The notes: generated by a model from the letters alone, not told the origin. 48,704 bases of DNA from an uncultured Alistipes sp. (GCA_900768015.1 CAAGBI010000048.1:1-48704), one strand, 5' to 3'; shown: positions 32,680-42,347, counted from the stretch's first letter. Numbers and translations: made by a program.

Positions 32680-33897
32680 CTACTTATAAATCAATCGTGA
32701 GAGGTCGCTCAAGCAATCTGCCGCAACATCGCATATCTGCGTCGCGGTGATTGCCATAACCTTCTTATACGCCTCCTCCAGAGTGTCAATATCCTTATAC
32801 AACAAGAAGCTCTTGCCCGCACCCAACATATAGCCCTCGTTCGACTCCATAGATATGGCCATCTGCGCCACGAACTGACGCTTCGCAATGGCGAGGCGGC
32901 GGGGTGTGATATGCTCGCGGCAGAGACGATTAACCTCCCTCTCGATTAGCTCAACACACTGTGCAGCATTGTCGTGGTCCGACGAGAAGTAGATGCCCAC
33001 GATGCCCGTATCTGAGTAGGGCGTATATGTCGCCTCAACATTATACGACAGGCCATGCTTCTCGCGTAACAAGATGTTAAGCAGCGAGTTAGCCGAAGGG
33101 CCACCCAAGATGTTCAGTGCCAAGGCCAAGGGCAGGCGGCGCTCATCGCGTATGCCATAGCCGCGCGTGCCGATGATGCCATGTGCCTGATGCGTATGGC
33201 GCGAGAGGCGCTGATCAAAGGCCTCGTACGGAGCAGGAGCAACGCGCTCGAACTCTCGCTTTGTAGGCTCCACACCGCCGATATATCGCTCGGCAACGCT
33301 CTGTGCCGTAGAGGCCGAGAAGTTGCCTATTGAGGAGAAGACCATCTGGTCGGTGGTGTAGGTGCGGCCCACGAACGAGCGCATATTCTCGGTTGTGAAG
33401 CGCGCGATGGAGGCCTTAGAGCCGAGGATGTTGTGACCAAGCTCCGAGCCTCGGAATATCATATCCTCGAAGTCGTCATAGATGCGCTCCGAGGGAGAGT
33501 CTTTGTATGAGTTAATCTCGTCGGCGATGACCTCACGCTCCTTGGCGAGTTCGCGCTCGGGAAATGTAGAGTTAAATATCACATCGCCAATAAGTTCCAC
33601 GGCACGCGACAGGTCGCGGCGCATAACCGTAGCGTGCAGCGTCGTATCCTCCTTTGTGGTGTAGGCATTAAGTTCGCCACCGAGGTTTTCCAAGCGGCAG
33701 TTCACCTGATGTGCCTTGCGCTTAGCAGTGCCCTTAAATAGCGCATGCTCCACGAAGTGCGCTATGCCATACTCGCCACGCTGCTCGTCGCGCGAGCCGG
33801 CGTTGACAACCATGGCACAGTGCGTAACACCACTACGCACCTGACGGTGAATACCCCTTATGCCATTAGAGAGTGTATATGTCTCAAACTCTTTCAT
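32680..33897 (-). CDS. M16-family zinc peptidase
   Basis: A pitrilysin/processing-peptidase homologue, 405 residues. The inverted zinc motif HFVEH is at residues 47-51 (His47, Glu50, His51), and a downstream Glu in EREVIADEINSY supplies the third ligand. The second half-domain (about 175-400) is inactive, as usual. No signal peptide, so the protein is probably cytosolic. Its start overlaps the 3' end of uvrA by 14 nt. Family members degrade short peptides; the substrate here is unknown. Confidence 0.92.
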   Translation of the reverse strand: MKEFETYTLSNGIRGIHRQVRSGVTHCAMVVNAGSRDEQRGEYGIAHFVEHALFKGTAKRKAHQVNCRLENLGGELNAYTTKEDTTLHATVMRRDLSRAVELIGDVIFNSTFPERELAKEREVIADEINSYKDSPSERIYDDFEDMIFRGSELGHNILGSKASIARFTTENMRSFVGRTYTTDQMVFSSIGNFSASTAQSVAERYIGGVEPTKREFERVAPAPYEAFDQRLSRHTHQAHGIIGTRGYGIRDERRLPLALALNILGGPSANSLLNILLREKHGLSYNVEATYTPYSDTGIVGIYFSSDHDNAAQCVELIEREVNRLCREHITPRRLAIAKRQFVAQMAISMESNEGYMLGAGKSFLLYKDIDTLEEAYKKVMAITATQICDVAADCLSDLSRLIYK

Positions 33898-36700
33898 TCT
33901 GATGCTTTAGTAAAAATTGGCCAGTGTAGCTCTCGGCGCACTCCATAACCTCCTCGGGCGTGCCAGCAACAACTACCCTACCGCCCTCCGAGCCTGCCTC
34001 GGGACCGAGGTCGATAACCCAGTCGGCGCACTTGATGACATCCATGTTATGCTCCACGACAACGACGCTATGACCGCGCTCAATAAGAGCATCGAAGGCG
34101 CCCAACAGACGGCGTATATCGTGGAAGTGGAGACCCGTGGTGGGCTCATCGAAGATGAACATAACGCGCTCCGAGGATTTATCCTTCGTGAGGAACGAGG
34201 CGAGCTTAACGCGCTGTGACTCACCTCCCGAGAGTGTCGACGAGGACTGACCCAACTTGACATATCCGAGGCCCACCTGCTGCAGGGGCAGGATGCGGTC
34301 TACGATACGCTTGCAGGTGCTATTCGCCTTATCCTCACCAAAGAACTCAACAGCCTCATCCACAGACATATTTAGTATGTCGTATATATTCTTTTCGCGG
34401 TACTTGACCTCCAAAATTTCGGGCTTGAAGCGCATGCCGCCACACGCCTCGCATGTGAGCTCTACATCTGCCATAAACTGCATGCCCACCTTGATGACAC
34501 CCTCGCCCTCGCACTCCTCGCAGCGGCCACCAGGCATGTTGAACGAGAAGGCCGTAGCCGCAATGCCCGTATGCTTCGAGTAGGGCTGGTCGGCAAAGAG
34601 TTTGCGTATCTCATCGTAGGCCTTGATGTAGGTCACAGGGTTGGAGCGCGTAGACTTGCCGATGGGCGACTGCGACACCATCTCCACGCTCTGCAACTGA
34701 CGGCTGTCGACATCTATGCCGTCGTGGTCACCAGGCGTGAGCGTAGTCTCCGAGAGCTTGCGCTTTAGCGCCGGGAAAAGCACATCGTCGGCCAACGACG
34801 ACTTACCCGAGCCCGAGACTCCCGTGATGCAAGTAAGCACACCAAGCGGTATCTCTACATCAATGTTTTTCAGGTTGTTATGTCGCGCGCCACGCACCCT
34901 TACAACACCCGCATGGGCTCTTCGGCGCTGGGGTATATCAATCTGTCGCTTTCCCGTAAGGTACTCCGCCGTGAGGGAGTTCATAGCCCCGCCAATCCTC
35001 TCCGCAGGGCCACTATAGACAACCTCGCCGCCACCAACACCCGCCTCGGGGCCGATGTCGACAATCCAGTCGGCAGCACGCATAACCTCCTCCTCGTGCT
35101 CCACAACAATGACCGTATTATCCAAGTCGCGCAGCTGCTTCAACACGCCGATAAGGCGATTTGTATCCCTCGGATGCAGACCGATGCTCGGCTCATCGAG
35201 GATATACATCGAGCCTACAAGGTTGCTACCCAGGGATGTAGAGAGGTTTATGCGCTGCGACTCACCACCCGACAATGTCACAGACAAGCGGTCGAGCGTG
35301 AGGTAATGAAGTCCCACCTCCATAAGGTAGCCGAGGCGACTGCGTATCTCCTTCAAGACGCGCTCCGCGGTCTTTGTGTCGTGCTCGTCGAGCTTCAACT
35401 CATCGAAGAAGCGCGACAACTCGCCCACGGTCATCTGCACAAGTTCGGCGATGTTATATCCTCCAACCTTAACATACAACGCCTCGCGCTTGAGGCGGTT
35501 GCCATGGCACTCGGGGCAGAGCGTCTTACCCATATATCGCGACTTAAGCACCCTATACTGCACCTTATGTCGCTGTGTATCAACATAGTCAAAGAAGGCG
35601 TCGATACCATAGAAGGCATCCGTGCCATGCCACAACATATCGCGCTCTTTATCCGTAAGAGCGTGGTAGGGCGTGTGAATTGGGAAGTTACACTTTGCGG
35701 CATTGAGCACCACATCCTGCTTCCACTTACTCATCGTAACGCCATTCCAGCAGACCACAGCACCCTCATAGACACTCTTCGACTTATCGGGCACAACAAG
35801 GTTTTCGTCGATGCCCATAACCTTGCCATAGCCCTCGCACACGGGGCAGGCACCAACGGGGTTGTTGAACGAAAAGAGGTGCTCCGTAGGGCGCTCAAAA
35901 ACGACACCCTCCTCATCGTAGCGCGAGGAGTAGGTCTCCACCCTATCGGTTATGATGTGCACAACGCCCGAGCCATAGCCCATGGCGCGTGCCACAGAGT
36001 CCGTAATACGCGACACCGAGTCCTGCTCGTGGCTGATGATGATGCGGTCAACGACAATCATCAAATCGTCGAGCAACATATCGGCGCTAACCTGTGGCAT
36101 AAACTCCTCAACGAGCATAACCTCGCCACGGTAGCGCACACGGTTAACGCCATCCTCCATAAGCGTGAGGATGCGCTCAACGATGCCCTCCGACTGTTTC
36201 AAAAGCAAGGGGGCGGCGATGATGATTCTCTCGCCGTCACTCATAGAAAGCACCCTATCTACCACATCATCGACCTCATAGCATCGAATCTCGAGACCCG
36301 TAGTGGGAGAATAGGTGCGGCCGATACGCGCGAAGAGTAGCTTCAAGTAGTCATATATCTCGGTCGTGGTTCCCACCGTAGAGCGGGGGTTGCGCGAGAT
36401 AACCTTCTGCTCGATGGCGATGGCTGGGGCGATGCCCTCAATCATATCGACATCGGGCTTCTCGACACGACCCAGGAACTGGCGTGCGTATGCCGAGAGG
36501 CTCTCTACATAGCGGCGCTGACCCTCCGCAAAGATGGTATCGAAGGCCAATGTCGACTTTCCCGAGCCCGACAATCCTGTCACCACGACAAGGTTGTTGT
36601 GCGGAATTTCGACATCCACATTCTTGAGGTTATGCACCCTCGCACCCTTTATGACTATCTTATTATCCACTTGATCTATATTATTCTTCGAACCATTCAT
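33884..36700 (-). CDS. uvrA: Excinuclease ABC subunit A
   Basis: The damage-sensing ATPase of nucleotide excision repair. Two ABC modules are complete: Walker A GLSGSGKST and GVSGSGKSS, and signatures LSGGESQRINL and LSGGESQRVKL. Zinc modules are seen as CPVC...CPECHG and CEEC...CEACGG. The 938 residues are standard for UvrA. The start ATG lies 20 nt inside the GIY-YIG gene and the stop overlaps the M16 gene by 14 nt, so all three are translationally coupled. No LexA-like operator was recognised. Confidence 0.98.
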   Translation of the reverse strand: MNGSKNNIDQVDNKIVIKGARVHNLKNVDVEIPHNNLVVVTGLSGSGKSTLAFDTIFAEGQRRYVESLSAYARQFLGRVEKPDVDMIEGIAPAIAIEQKVISRNPRSTVGTTTEIYDYLKLLFARIGRTYSPTTGLEIRCYEVDDVVDRVLSMSDGERIIIAAPLLLKQSEGIVERILTLMEDGVNRVRYRGEVMLVEEFMPQVSADMLLDDLMIVVDRIIISHEQDSVSRITDSVARAMGYGSGVVHIITDRVETYSSRYDEEGVVFERPTEHLFSFNNPVGACPVCEGYGKVMGIDENLVVPDKSKSVYEGAVVCWNGVTMSKWKQDVVLNAAKCNFPIHTPYHALTDKERDMLWHGTDAFYGIDAFFDYVDTQRHKVQYRVLKSRYMGKTLCPECHGNRLKREALYVKVGGYNIAELVQMTVGELSRFFDELKLDEHDTKTAERVLKEIRSRLGYLMEVGLHYLTLDRLSVTLSGGESQRINLSTSLGSNLVGSMYILDEPSIGLHPRDTNRLIGVLKQLRDLDNTVIVVEHEEEVMRAADWIVDIGPEAGVGGGEVVYSGPAERIGGAMNSLTAEYLTGKRQIDIPQRRRAHAGVVRVRGARHNNLKNIDVEIPLGVLTCITGVSGSGKSSLADDVLFPALKRKLSETTLTPGDHDGIDVDSRQLQSVEMVSQSPIGKSTRSNPVTYIKAYDEIRKLFADQPYSKHTGIAATAFSFNMPGGRCEECEGEGVIKVGMQFMADVELTCEACGGMRFKPEILEVKYREKNIYDILNMSVDEAVEFFGEDKANSTCKRIVDRILPLQQVGLGYVKLGQSSSTLSGGESQRVKLASFLTKDKSSERVMFIFDEPTTGLHFHDIRRLLGAFDALIERGHSVVVVEHNMDVIKCADWVIDLGPEAGSEGGRVVVAGTPEEVMECAESYTGQFLLKHQNERV

Positions 36701-36974
36701 TCGCTAAATCTTTCCTCATGGGATTTAACGATATGATAAGTTCCATCTTTTTATCTCTTTTCCAGCCCTTAATCTGTTTTTCTCTCGCAATGGCTTGATT
36801 TATATCGCCAAACTCCTCATAGTATAGCAACCACCCACATTTATATCGAGAAGTAAAACCCCTAATATTTCCACTCCGATGCTCCCATACACGCCTAACT
36901 ATATCATTAGTCACGCCCGTATATATCGTAGACATATACCTGTTAGAGACAATATATACCCAATACTTATTCAT
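36681..36974 (-). CDS. Small GIY-YIG nuclease-domain protein
   Basis: A 97-residue stand-alone GIY-YIG domain. The signature appears as YIVSNRYMSTIYTGVTND (about 7-24), with the conserved RRVWEHRSG (27-35), which supplies the catalytic Arg and His, and QIKGWKRDKK near 74-83. Such UPF0213/YhbQ-like proteins are common in Bacteroidota and their function is mostly unknown. The gene overlaps the start of uvrA by 20 nt. This is notable because UvrC, the nuclease that follows UvrA, uses the same fold. A functional link is only suggested by the overlap. Confidence 0.85.
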   Translation of the reverse strand: MNKYWVYIVSNRYMSTIYTGVTNDIVRRVWEHRSGNIRGFTSRYKCGWLLYYEEFGDINQAIAREKQIKGWKRDKKMELIISLNPMRKDLANEWFEE

Positions 36975-36989
36975 CTGCTAATTCTCGTC

Positions 36990-37101
36990 TGTCATCCTGA
37001 GCGTAGCGTAGCGCAGTCGAAGGATCTCCTAAGCGAGTGTAAACCATATACGCTGTCGCTTGTCGGCTTCGAGGAGATTCTTCACTTCGTTCAGAATGAC
37101 A
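36990..37101. repeat. REP-like palindrome (GTCATCCTGAGCG type)
   Basis: Left arm TGTCATCCTGAGCG with GAAGGATCTCCT and right arm AGGAGATTCTTCAC with TTCAGAATGACA are inverted copies, so the 112 bp can fold into one long hairpin. It abuts the stop codon of the IMPACT-family gene (37103-37105). The type is widespread in bacterial genomes and is different from the TTTCTTGTGATA family. Confidence 0.8.
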
Positions 37102-37102
37102 A

Positions 37103-37711
37103 CTACGGGTTAGTCACATCAACGATTGCACCATCTACCTTGCCGAGGCGGCCGATAAGCACCTCACTCTCCGACTCGCGCACCAACAATCGCATCTTGC
37201 AGGCGTTGTCAAACTCCTGACTTACAACACGAGGCTGCAACTCCTTAACGATGCGCATAACATCATTCATAACGAAGTACGAGAACTCCACATCTACCGT
37301 CACATCTACCGTCTTCTCGATAATCTCGCACTCGGCCAAGACCTGCGCCGTTGACTCCTTGTATGCCGCGATAAGGCCCGGCACACCGAGCTTCGTGCCA
37401 CCAAAGTAGCGCACGACAACCACGAGGCAGTTGGTCACCTCGTTCGAGAGCAGCTGGCCGAGGATGGGCTTACCCGCAGTAGAAGAGGGCTCGCCATCGT
37501 CGTTTGCCCTAAACTGCTCACCATGAGGGCCCAAGCGCCAAGCATAGCAGTGGTGCGTAGCATCGAACCACCTCTTACGCAGTGCGTCGAGGTGCTCCTT
37601 AATCTCGCCCTCCGTCTCTACGGGGTAGGCGTAGACCAAGAACTTGCTACTTAGCTGACGGTAGGTCGTCTCTGCCGCGCGGGCTATGGTTTTATAGCTA
37701 TCTGATGCCAC
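37103..37711 (-). CDS. IMPACT/YigZ family protein
   Basis: A 202-residue protein of the UPF0029/YigZ (IMPACT) family. The N-terminal domain carries FLVYAYPVETEGEIKEHL, RANDDGEPSSTAGKPIL and VVVRYFGGTKLGVPGLI, which is the family signature (about residues 28-125). The C-terminal domain (about 135-202) is the small ferredoxin-like part. Eukaryotic IMPACT regulates Gcn2; the bacterial role is unknown, with links to ribosomes or nucleic acid suggested by the fold. It starts 13 nt after lepB and is probably in the same operon. Confidence 0.9.
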   Translation of the reverse strand: MASDSYKTIARAAETTYRQLSSKFLVYAYPVETEGEIKEHLDALRKRWFDATHHCYAWRLGPHGEQFRANDDGEPSSTAGKPILGQLLSNEVTNCLVVVVRYFGGTKLGVPGLIAAYKESTAQVLAECEIIEKTVDVTVDVEFSYFVMNDVMRIVKELQPRVVSQEFDNACKMRLLVRESESEVLIGRLGKVDGAIVDVTNP

Positions 37712-37724
37712 AATCGCCTCGGTA

Positions 37725-39209
37725 TTACTCTATCTTTGTGAAAATACGATTCCAGCGCACACCATCACCACTGGGGTCGGGGTCTACAGAGAACCATACA
37801 AACGATGCCTGACCCACGATGTGGTCCTCGGGCACAAAGCCCCAGAAGCGTGAGTCGAGCGACTCGTGGCGGTTGTCACCCATCATGAAGTAGTAGTCCA
37901 TAAAGAAGGTGTACTCCGTTGCCTCCTTGCCATCGATGTATATTTTGCCATCCTGCTGCTTAACTGCGCGCTGCTCGTAGACTGCGATGCAGCGGCCATA
38001 CATAGCCATATTCTCGGGCGTAAGCTCGATTGTCGCACCCGCCTTAGGCACCCATACGGGGCCGAAGTTATCGAGATCCCACGCCGCAGACTCGCCCTCG
38101 GTCAAGTGGGGAATAAGCATACCGCGATCCTCCGCAGCAAGTCGGCCCGCCTTCACGGGGTTCTCGTTAGCGTAGTTCTTGATATCGGCGTCCATGATGG
38201 GGCGCTGCAAACCGATACCTCGGCCTGTTGTGCCATTGAGATAGTGGTACTGGCGCGTGGGAACAGCTCGCTCCGCAACGCCATTGGTGTAGACAACGCC
38301 ATCCACTACTGCAAGCGAGTCGCCCGCAACAGCCACACAGCGTTTGATATAGTTCTCCTTCTTATCCAAGGGGCGCACGGCGATGGTGTAGTTATTGAGG
38401 ATATTCTCGCGGCGCTCCGCAACCGTAGCACCAAGCTCGTCACTGCGCAACAACTCGTAGTAGCTCATAGCTGGCATCTCCATAACAACGGTATCGCCCT
38501 CGGGGAAGTTGAATACCACGACATCGCCACGCTTAACATGGTCACTACCCGCAAGACGGCGATATGAGCGCTCCCAAGATGTCGAGAACGAGGGCTTAGT
38601 GTCGTTCAAAGGCATGGTGTTGTGCACAAAGGGGAACGACAGTGGCGTCATAGGCACACGAGGGCCATACGACACTTTATTCACAAGGATGTAGTCACCC
38701 GCCATAAGGGTGCTCTCCATTGAGCCTGTGGGGATTACGAACATCTGGAACCAGTACAACTGGATGAGCGTAGCCACCACCGTAGCAAAGATTATGGCGT
38801 GTACCCAGCTGTAGAGCCACTTATAGATTGTTGTCTCCTCCTTAATCTCGTTCCATAGCGCATAGCCAAAGACTGCAGCAACTACAATCCACAACACTAT
38901 GGCCGAGCTATTCCATCTAAAGGCGAGCATGTAGATAAGCACGCCCACAACAACGGCGAATACAAGGGCACACCACGCACCCCATGCAATGCGCCACCAC
39001 GCATACTGCTGCGATAGTTTATGGTGTAGCCCCGCAATGCGCTTAGTGATGTAGTAGTCGAAGATGAGTGGCAATGCCACAAACAACGACCACCATGCGC
39101 CATACCAAATGGCAAAGAGCGCCACGATAATCGCCACGCAGCCAAACGCAACCCAACGATTTGTCAGCCAACCCTTTACCTTGCTATATATCTCCTTTAT
39201 ACTGCTCAT
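37725..39209 (-). CDS. lepB: Signal peptidase I, long form with hydrophobic N-domain
   Basis: An inner-membrane peptidase that cleaves signal peptides from exported proteins. The catalytic dyad is Ser163 in PTGSMEST and Lys289 in YIKRCVAVAGDS. The C-terminal box is MMGDNRHESLDSRFWGFVPEDHI. At 494 residues it is longer than the E. coli enzyme. The N-terminus (1-155) adds four to five helices, and about 100 residues between the Ser and Lys boxes form an inserted region, a layout seen in Bacteroidota. It follows dapB by 24 nt, a pairing that makes an operon with an essential biosynthetic gene. Confidence 0.95.
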   Translation of the reverse strand: MSSIKEIYSKVKGWLTNRWVAFGCVAIIVALFAIWYGAWWSLFVALPLIFDYYITKRIAGLHHKLSQQYAWWRIAWGAWCALVFAVVVGVLIYMLAFRWNSSAIVLWIVVAAVFGYALWNEIKEETTIYKWLYSWVHAIIFATVVATLIQLYWFQMFVIPTGSMESTLMAGDYILVNKVSYGPRVPMTPLSFPFVHNTMPLNDTKPSFSTSWERSYRRLAGSDHVKRGDVVVFNFPEGDTVVMEMPAMSYYELLRSDELGATVAERRENILNNYTIAVRPLDKKENYIKRCVAVAGDSLAVVDGVVYTNGVAERAVPTRQYHYLNGTTGRGIGLQRPIMDADIKNYANENPVKAGRLAAEDRGMLIPHLTEGESAAWDLDNFGPVWVPKAGATIELTPENMAMYGRCIAVYEQRAVKQQDGKIYIDGKEATEYTFFMDYYFMMGDNRHESLDSRFWGFVPEDHIVGQASFVWFSVDPDPSGDGVRWNRIFTKIE

Positions 39210-39233
39210 AAGTAAAATCTGTTAACATTTCCA

Positions 39234-39953
39234 CTACAACAAGTCATCCATGGTGTGCACGCCCTGCTTGTCGGCCAAATACTCACCCGCAACAACGGCA
39301 CCCATAGCCAAGGCGCGGCGGTTGATGATGGAGTGCTTAAGCTGCAAGAAGTCATCCACTGAGCTATATGTAATTGTGTGAATACCAGGCACCATACCCT
39401 CGCGGAACGACTCAATCTCGAGCTGAGCCTCATTCTCGGGCTTGCTGTTTACCCACTCACTCTTGCGGTCGAGGTTCTCGATGATGCCCTCGGCAAGCGT
39501 GATAGCCGTACCGCTGGGGGCATCCTTCTTCCACATGTGGTGTGTTTCCTCGATGCGCACATCATACTCCGCGTGGGGGTTCATCAACTCGGCAAGGCGC
39601 TTGTTGAGTTTGAACATCATGTTTACGCCAATCGAGAAGTTTGAGGCATAGAAGAGTGCACCACCCTTTGCCACAGCCAAGGTCTTCATCTCGGCGAGGT
39701 TCTCGAGCCAGCCCGTAGTGCCACACACCACTCTGCCACCCGCCTCAAGCACGGTGCGCACATTCGCTGTTGCCGTATCGGGCGTAGTAAACTCGAAGCA
39801 TACATCTATGCCCTTGAGGTTCTCGGCAGTAAGTTCATCGGCATTAGCCTCGTCGATAACAAGAGCCACGCTATGGCCACGCTCCTCGAGAATACGCTCA
39901 ATCTCGCGACCCATCTTTCCATGGCCTATAATTGCACATTTCATATCTTTCAC
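39234..39953 (-). CDS. dapB: 4-hydroxy-tetrahydrodipicolinate reductase
   Basis: Reduces the dapA product in the diaminopimelate/lysine pathway, which supplies peptidoglycan. The Rossmann motif is IIGHGKMGREIE (about 8-19). The catalytic and binding segment is EETHHMWKKDAPSGTA (about 135-150), with the conserved histidines and the lysine. The CGTTGW motif is near residue 76. It has 239 residues from the first ATG, or 236 from an in-frame ATG at 39944; both are plausible. It is the first gene of the minus-strand run through lepB. Confidence 0.96.
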   Translation of the reverse strand: MKDMKCAIIGHGKMGREIERILEERGHSVALVIDEANADELTAENLKGIDVCFEFTTPDTATANVRTVLEAGGRVVCGTTGWLENLAEMKTLAVAKGGALFYASNFSIGVNMMFKLNKRLAELMNPHAEYDVRIEETHHMWKKDAPSGTAITLAEGIIENLDRKSEWVNSKPENEAQLEIESFREGMVPGIHTITYSSVDDFLQLKHSIINRRALAMGAVVAGEYLADKQGVHTMDDLL

Positions 39954-40022
39954 AAAAATTTATATAATAACGCGGTAAAGGTACAAAAATTTGCGGAAAA
40001 ATAAGAAAAAATAGACTAAACA

Positions 40023-40064
40023 ATATGCTACTATTTCGATTATACCATCGCAATAGTAGCATAT
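40023..40064 (-). terminator. Terminator of the LicD operon
   Basis: A perfect 13-bp stem ATATGCTACTATT / AATAGTAGCATAT, with an inner CGAT/ATCG pair around TATACC. It lies 40 nt after the licD-like stop codon. On the minus strand it is followed by TTGTTTAG and then a T6 run. It lacks the GTAC apex. Confidence 0.72.
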
Positions 40065-40103
40065 AGACTATGAATGACCTAATAATCAAAGATTATTCGA
40101 CTC

Positions 40104-40907
40104 TCAACTACGGCCTAAAAAGGTGCAATGCGCGTTGTGTATCTTCAACTTATTGAGGTCTGGAAGCGCCCTATAATCGCCAAACATCTGACTTAGGTAG
40201 GCATCCGTATCGTGTGGAGCAGGGAGGGTGTGGCCCTCAAACTCCACACTCGACAACGGCATAATGCTCTCAATATATCGACACCGCCACCGCGGGCCAC
40301 AGCCATACAGGTGGTTAAGGCGCTTGCGGGGCAGCAACCTAAGCAGTGGTCTCAAAAGATATACCGAGCCATAAAACATCCTCTTATTTAGTGTGGTCAT
40401 CGCGCGCGCAAAGCCACCACTCCGCCCTCTCTGTAGTTGTAGCATTAGGTGCATGGCGACACCATAGCCGACATAGGCAAAGCGCGGAGACTCCTCAAGG
40501 CAAAAGATGTCGACAAAGAGACCTTTATGCTTGTAATTTAGGTTGTTACCCATCTCATCCAGCAGCGAGTATCTATCCCTAACCTTGGCAAAGGGGAGCA
40601 TGTAGTATCTATCGGTTTTGCGCGTCTGAAGCACAAACTCATCACTATCCTCGAAGACCTCGACAAACTTGCAAAAATCCTCCCTGAGCATCTCTATATC
40701 GAGGTCGTCATCCCACGGAATAAAGCCCCCGTGGCGCACCGCACCGAGCAGCGTGCCCGAGCTAAGCCAATACTTTATGCCGTGCTCGGCACACACCTTG
40801 TCGATGTGTAATAATATATCGAGCATACGCCGCTGTTGCATGCGTAGTTCCGACCCCTCGGGATTGAAACGCTCACGCAGCTGCGCTTGTAAATCGGCAT
40901 CCAACAT
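40104..40907 (-). CDS. LicD-family nucleotidyl/phospho-substituent transferase
   Basis: A 267-residue LicD-type enzyme. In Haemophilus and pneumococcus LicD moves phosphocholine from CDP-choline onto a glycan. The signature SSGTLLGAVRHGGFIPWDDDLDIEM (split here as SSGTLLGAVRHGG and FIPWDDDLDIEM, near residues 44-70) contains the DDDLD metal site. I chose the ATG at 40907 because GGAGGT lies about 9 nt before it, whereas the GTG at 40913 is too close. It is the last of four tightly packed genes and should attach the CDP-activated group made by the fusion enzyme to a surface polysaccharide or lipid. Confidence 0.9.
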   Translation of the reverse strand: MLDADLQAQLRERFNPEGSELRMQQRRMLDILLHIDKVCAEHGIKYWLSSGTLLGAVRHGGFIPWDDDLDIEMLREDFCKFVEVFEDSDEFVLQTRKTDRYYMLPFAKVRDRYSLLDEMGNNLNYKHKGLFVDIFCLEESPRFAYVGYGVAMHLMLQLQRGRSGGFARAMTTLNKRMFYGSVYLLRPLLRLLPRKRLNHLYGCGPRWRCRYIESIMPLSSVEFEGHTLPAPHDTDAYLSQMFGDYRALPDLNKLKIHNAHCTFLGRS

Positions 40908-40913
40908 AGCCAC

Positions 40914-42347
40914 TCACCTCCTCAAATATGAAACAATAAAAGATAGGACATACGCAAAACCATCGAGCCTAAATAGGTGGCCGACAAGTATGTATAACAC
41001 CGTAAATATTAGAGCACTGACAACCCAATTAACACCCCATATCGCAAATATTATATAGGCAATGCCTCCACACAATAGCGCTACACCCAATACAGGTAGC
41101 ACATCCACAACCTGATGCCAAAGCCTATATCCCACATATCGCTGCGCAAGCAGTGCATTGGTGAGGTAGATATTCAAGTTGCTAATAACCATTGCAATAA
41201 GCACGCCAAGCATGCTTATCGAAGCACCCACAACCAGAAGCGCGATGAGCATGCCCCACTTGTAGCACCCCCAATAGAACAACGCCCTACTACGCCCCAC
41301 TGCCGCCACAGCATAGTAGTTGAAGTTGTAGAGCGCCGAGAAGAGGCCTCCGATGCACAATATCTGGAAGTAGGGCACAGCGTCAACCCACTGATTACCA
41401 AACAGAAGCAACAATAGAGGTTTGGCAACGACAATAAGCAACAGCATCAACGGGAATATTATCGAGGCTATCATCTGCGTATTACGACGGAGCATAGCGC
41501 GCAACGCCTCGAGGTCGTTCTGCCGCTCGGCATATAGCGGATAGAGCACCTGACAGAATATCGCGGGAAGGGTCATACTCGCCACCTCGTCCATCTTCTT
41601 TGCCTGGGTGTAGAGTCCCGTCTCGGTAGCCGAGAACCTACGACCAATGACCACGCCCTGAATATGGGTGCATACATCCTGCATGATGCTCGCGACGAGC
41701 ATATATCCACCAAACGAGAATAGCGACTTTAGACTTTCGAGCGAGAAGGTAAGCGAGGGTCGCCACCTTGAGAAACACCAAAATAGTAACGCAGAAATTA
41801 GCGCATTAGCGAGCTGCATACCGACAATGCTCCATGCGCCAAACCCTTTGTAAGCCAAGCATATAGCAACGACAGCTGAGACCGCCGAGGAGAGTATATC
41901 TACGATGGCTATGGTCTTGAAATTTATCGACTTACGCAGTATTGTTCGCTGAACTAAAGCGAGAGAATTGACCACAATAACTATGCCCAAGATGCGCAGC
42001 ATATCGCTCAATATGGGCATAGCAAAGAAGCGCGCTACACATGGCGCAGCGAGAAATATCGCGAGATAGAGGCCTAACGAAAAGAGTAGGTTCCAATAAA
42101 AAATTGTTGAGTAGTCGCGCTGCGAAGCATCAATCTTTTGGATGAGCGCCGCACCAAAACCACCATCGACAAGCGTCTGCGAGACGGCAACAAAGATGAG
42201 TATCATGCCTATAGCGCCGAAGTCGCCAGGCAGGAGCAGTCGCGCCAAAATTAGGTTGATGACAAACTGTAGGAGCGTAACTCCGAATTTATCAACTGCC
42301 GCCCATGCGACACCCCTTACTGCGCTACGACCCCTCTTCGACACCAT
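40914..42347 (-). CDS. MOP-superfamily polysaccharide flippase (WzxC-like)
   Basis: A 477-residue membrane protein with about 12-14 helices, of the Wzx/polysaccharide-transport branch of the MOP superfamily. The start VAWAAVDKFGVTLLQFVINLILARLLLPGDFG is the family hallmark, and LVQRTILRKSINFKTIAI is typical of the WzxC/TuaB type. It moves lipid-linked glycans, or in some cases a small precursor, across the inner membrane. Its ATG overlaps the previous stop (TAATG) and its stop is immediately followed by the licD-like start region. No glycosyltransferases are next to it, so the glycan itself is built elsewhere. Confidence 0.92.
   Translation of the reverse strand: MVSKRGRSAVRGVAWAAVDKFGVTLLQFVINLILARLLLPGDFGAIGMILIFVAVSQTLVDGGFGAALIQKIDASQRDYSTIFYWNLLFSLGLYLAIFLAAPCVARFFAMPILSDMLRILGIVIVVNSLALVQRTILRKSINFKTIAIVDILSSAVSAVVAICLAYKGFGAWSIVGMQLANALISALLFWCFSRWRPSLTFSLESLKSLFSFGGYMLVASIMQDVCTHIQGVVIGRRFSATETGLYTQAKKMDEVASMTLPAIFCQVLYPLYAERQNDLEALRAMLRRNTQMIASIIFPLMLLLIVVAKPLLLLLFGNQWVDAVPYFQILCIGGLFSALYNFNYYAVAAVGRSRALFYWGCYKWGMLIALLVVGASISMLGVLIAMVISNLNIYLTNALLAQRYVGYRLWHQVVDVLPVLGVALLCGGIAYIIFAIWGVNWVVSALIFTVLYILVGHLFRLDGFAYVLSFIVSYLRR

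Noticed and set aside
34880..36340. A 486-codon open frame on the plus strand opposite uvrA
   Set aside because: It is the antisense of the conserved uvrA sequence, has no recognisable domain, and its amino-acid content follows from the codon bias of uvrA.
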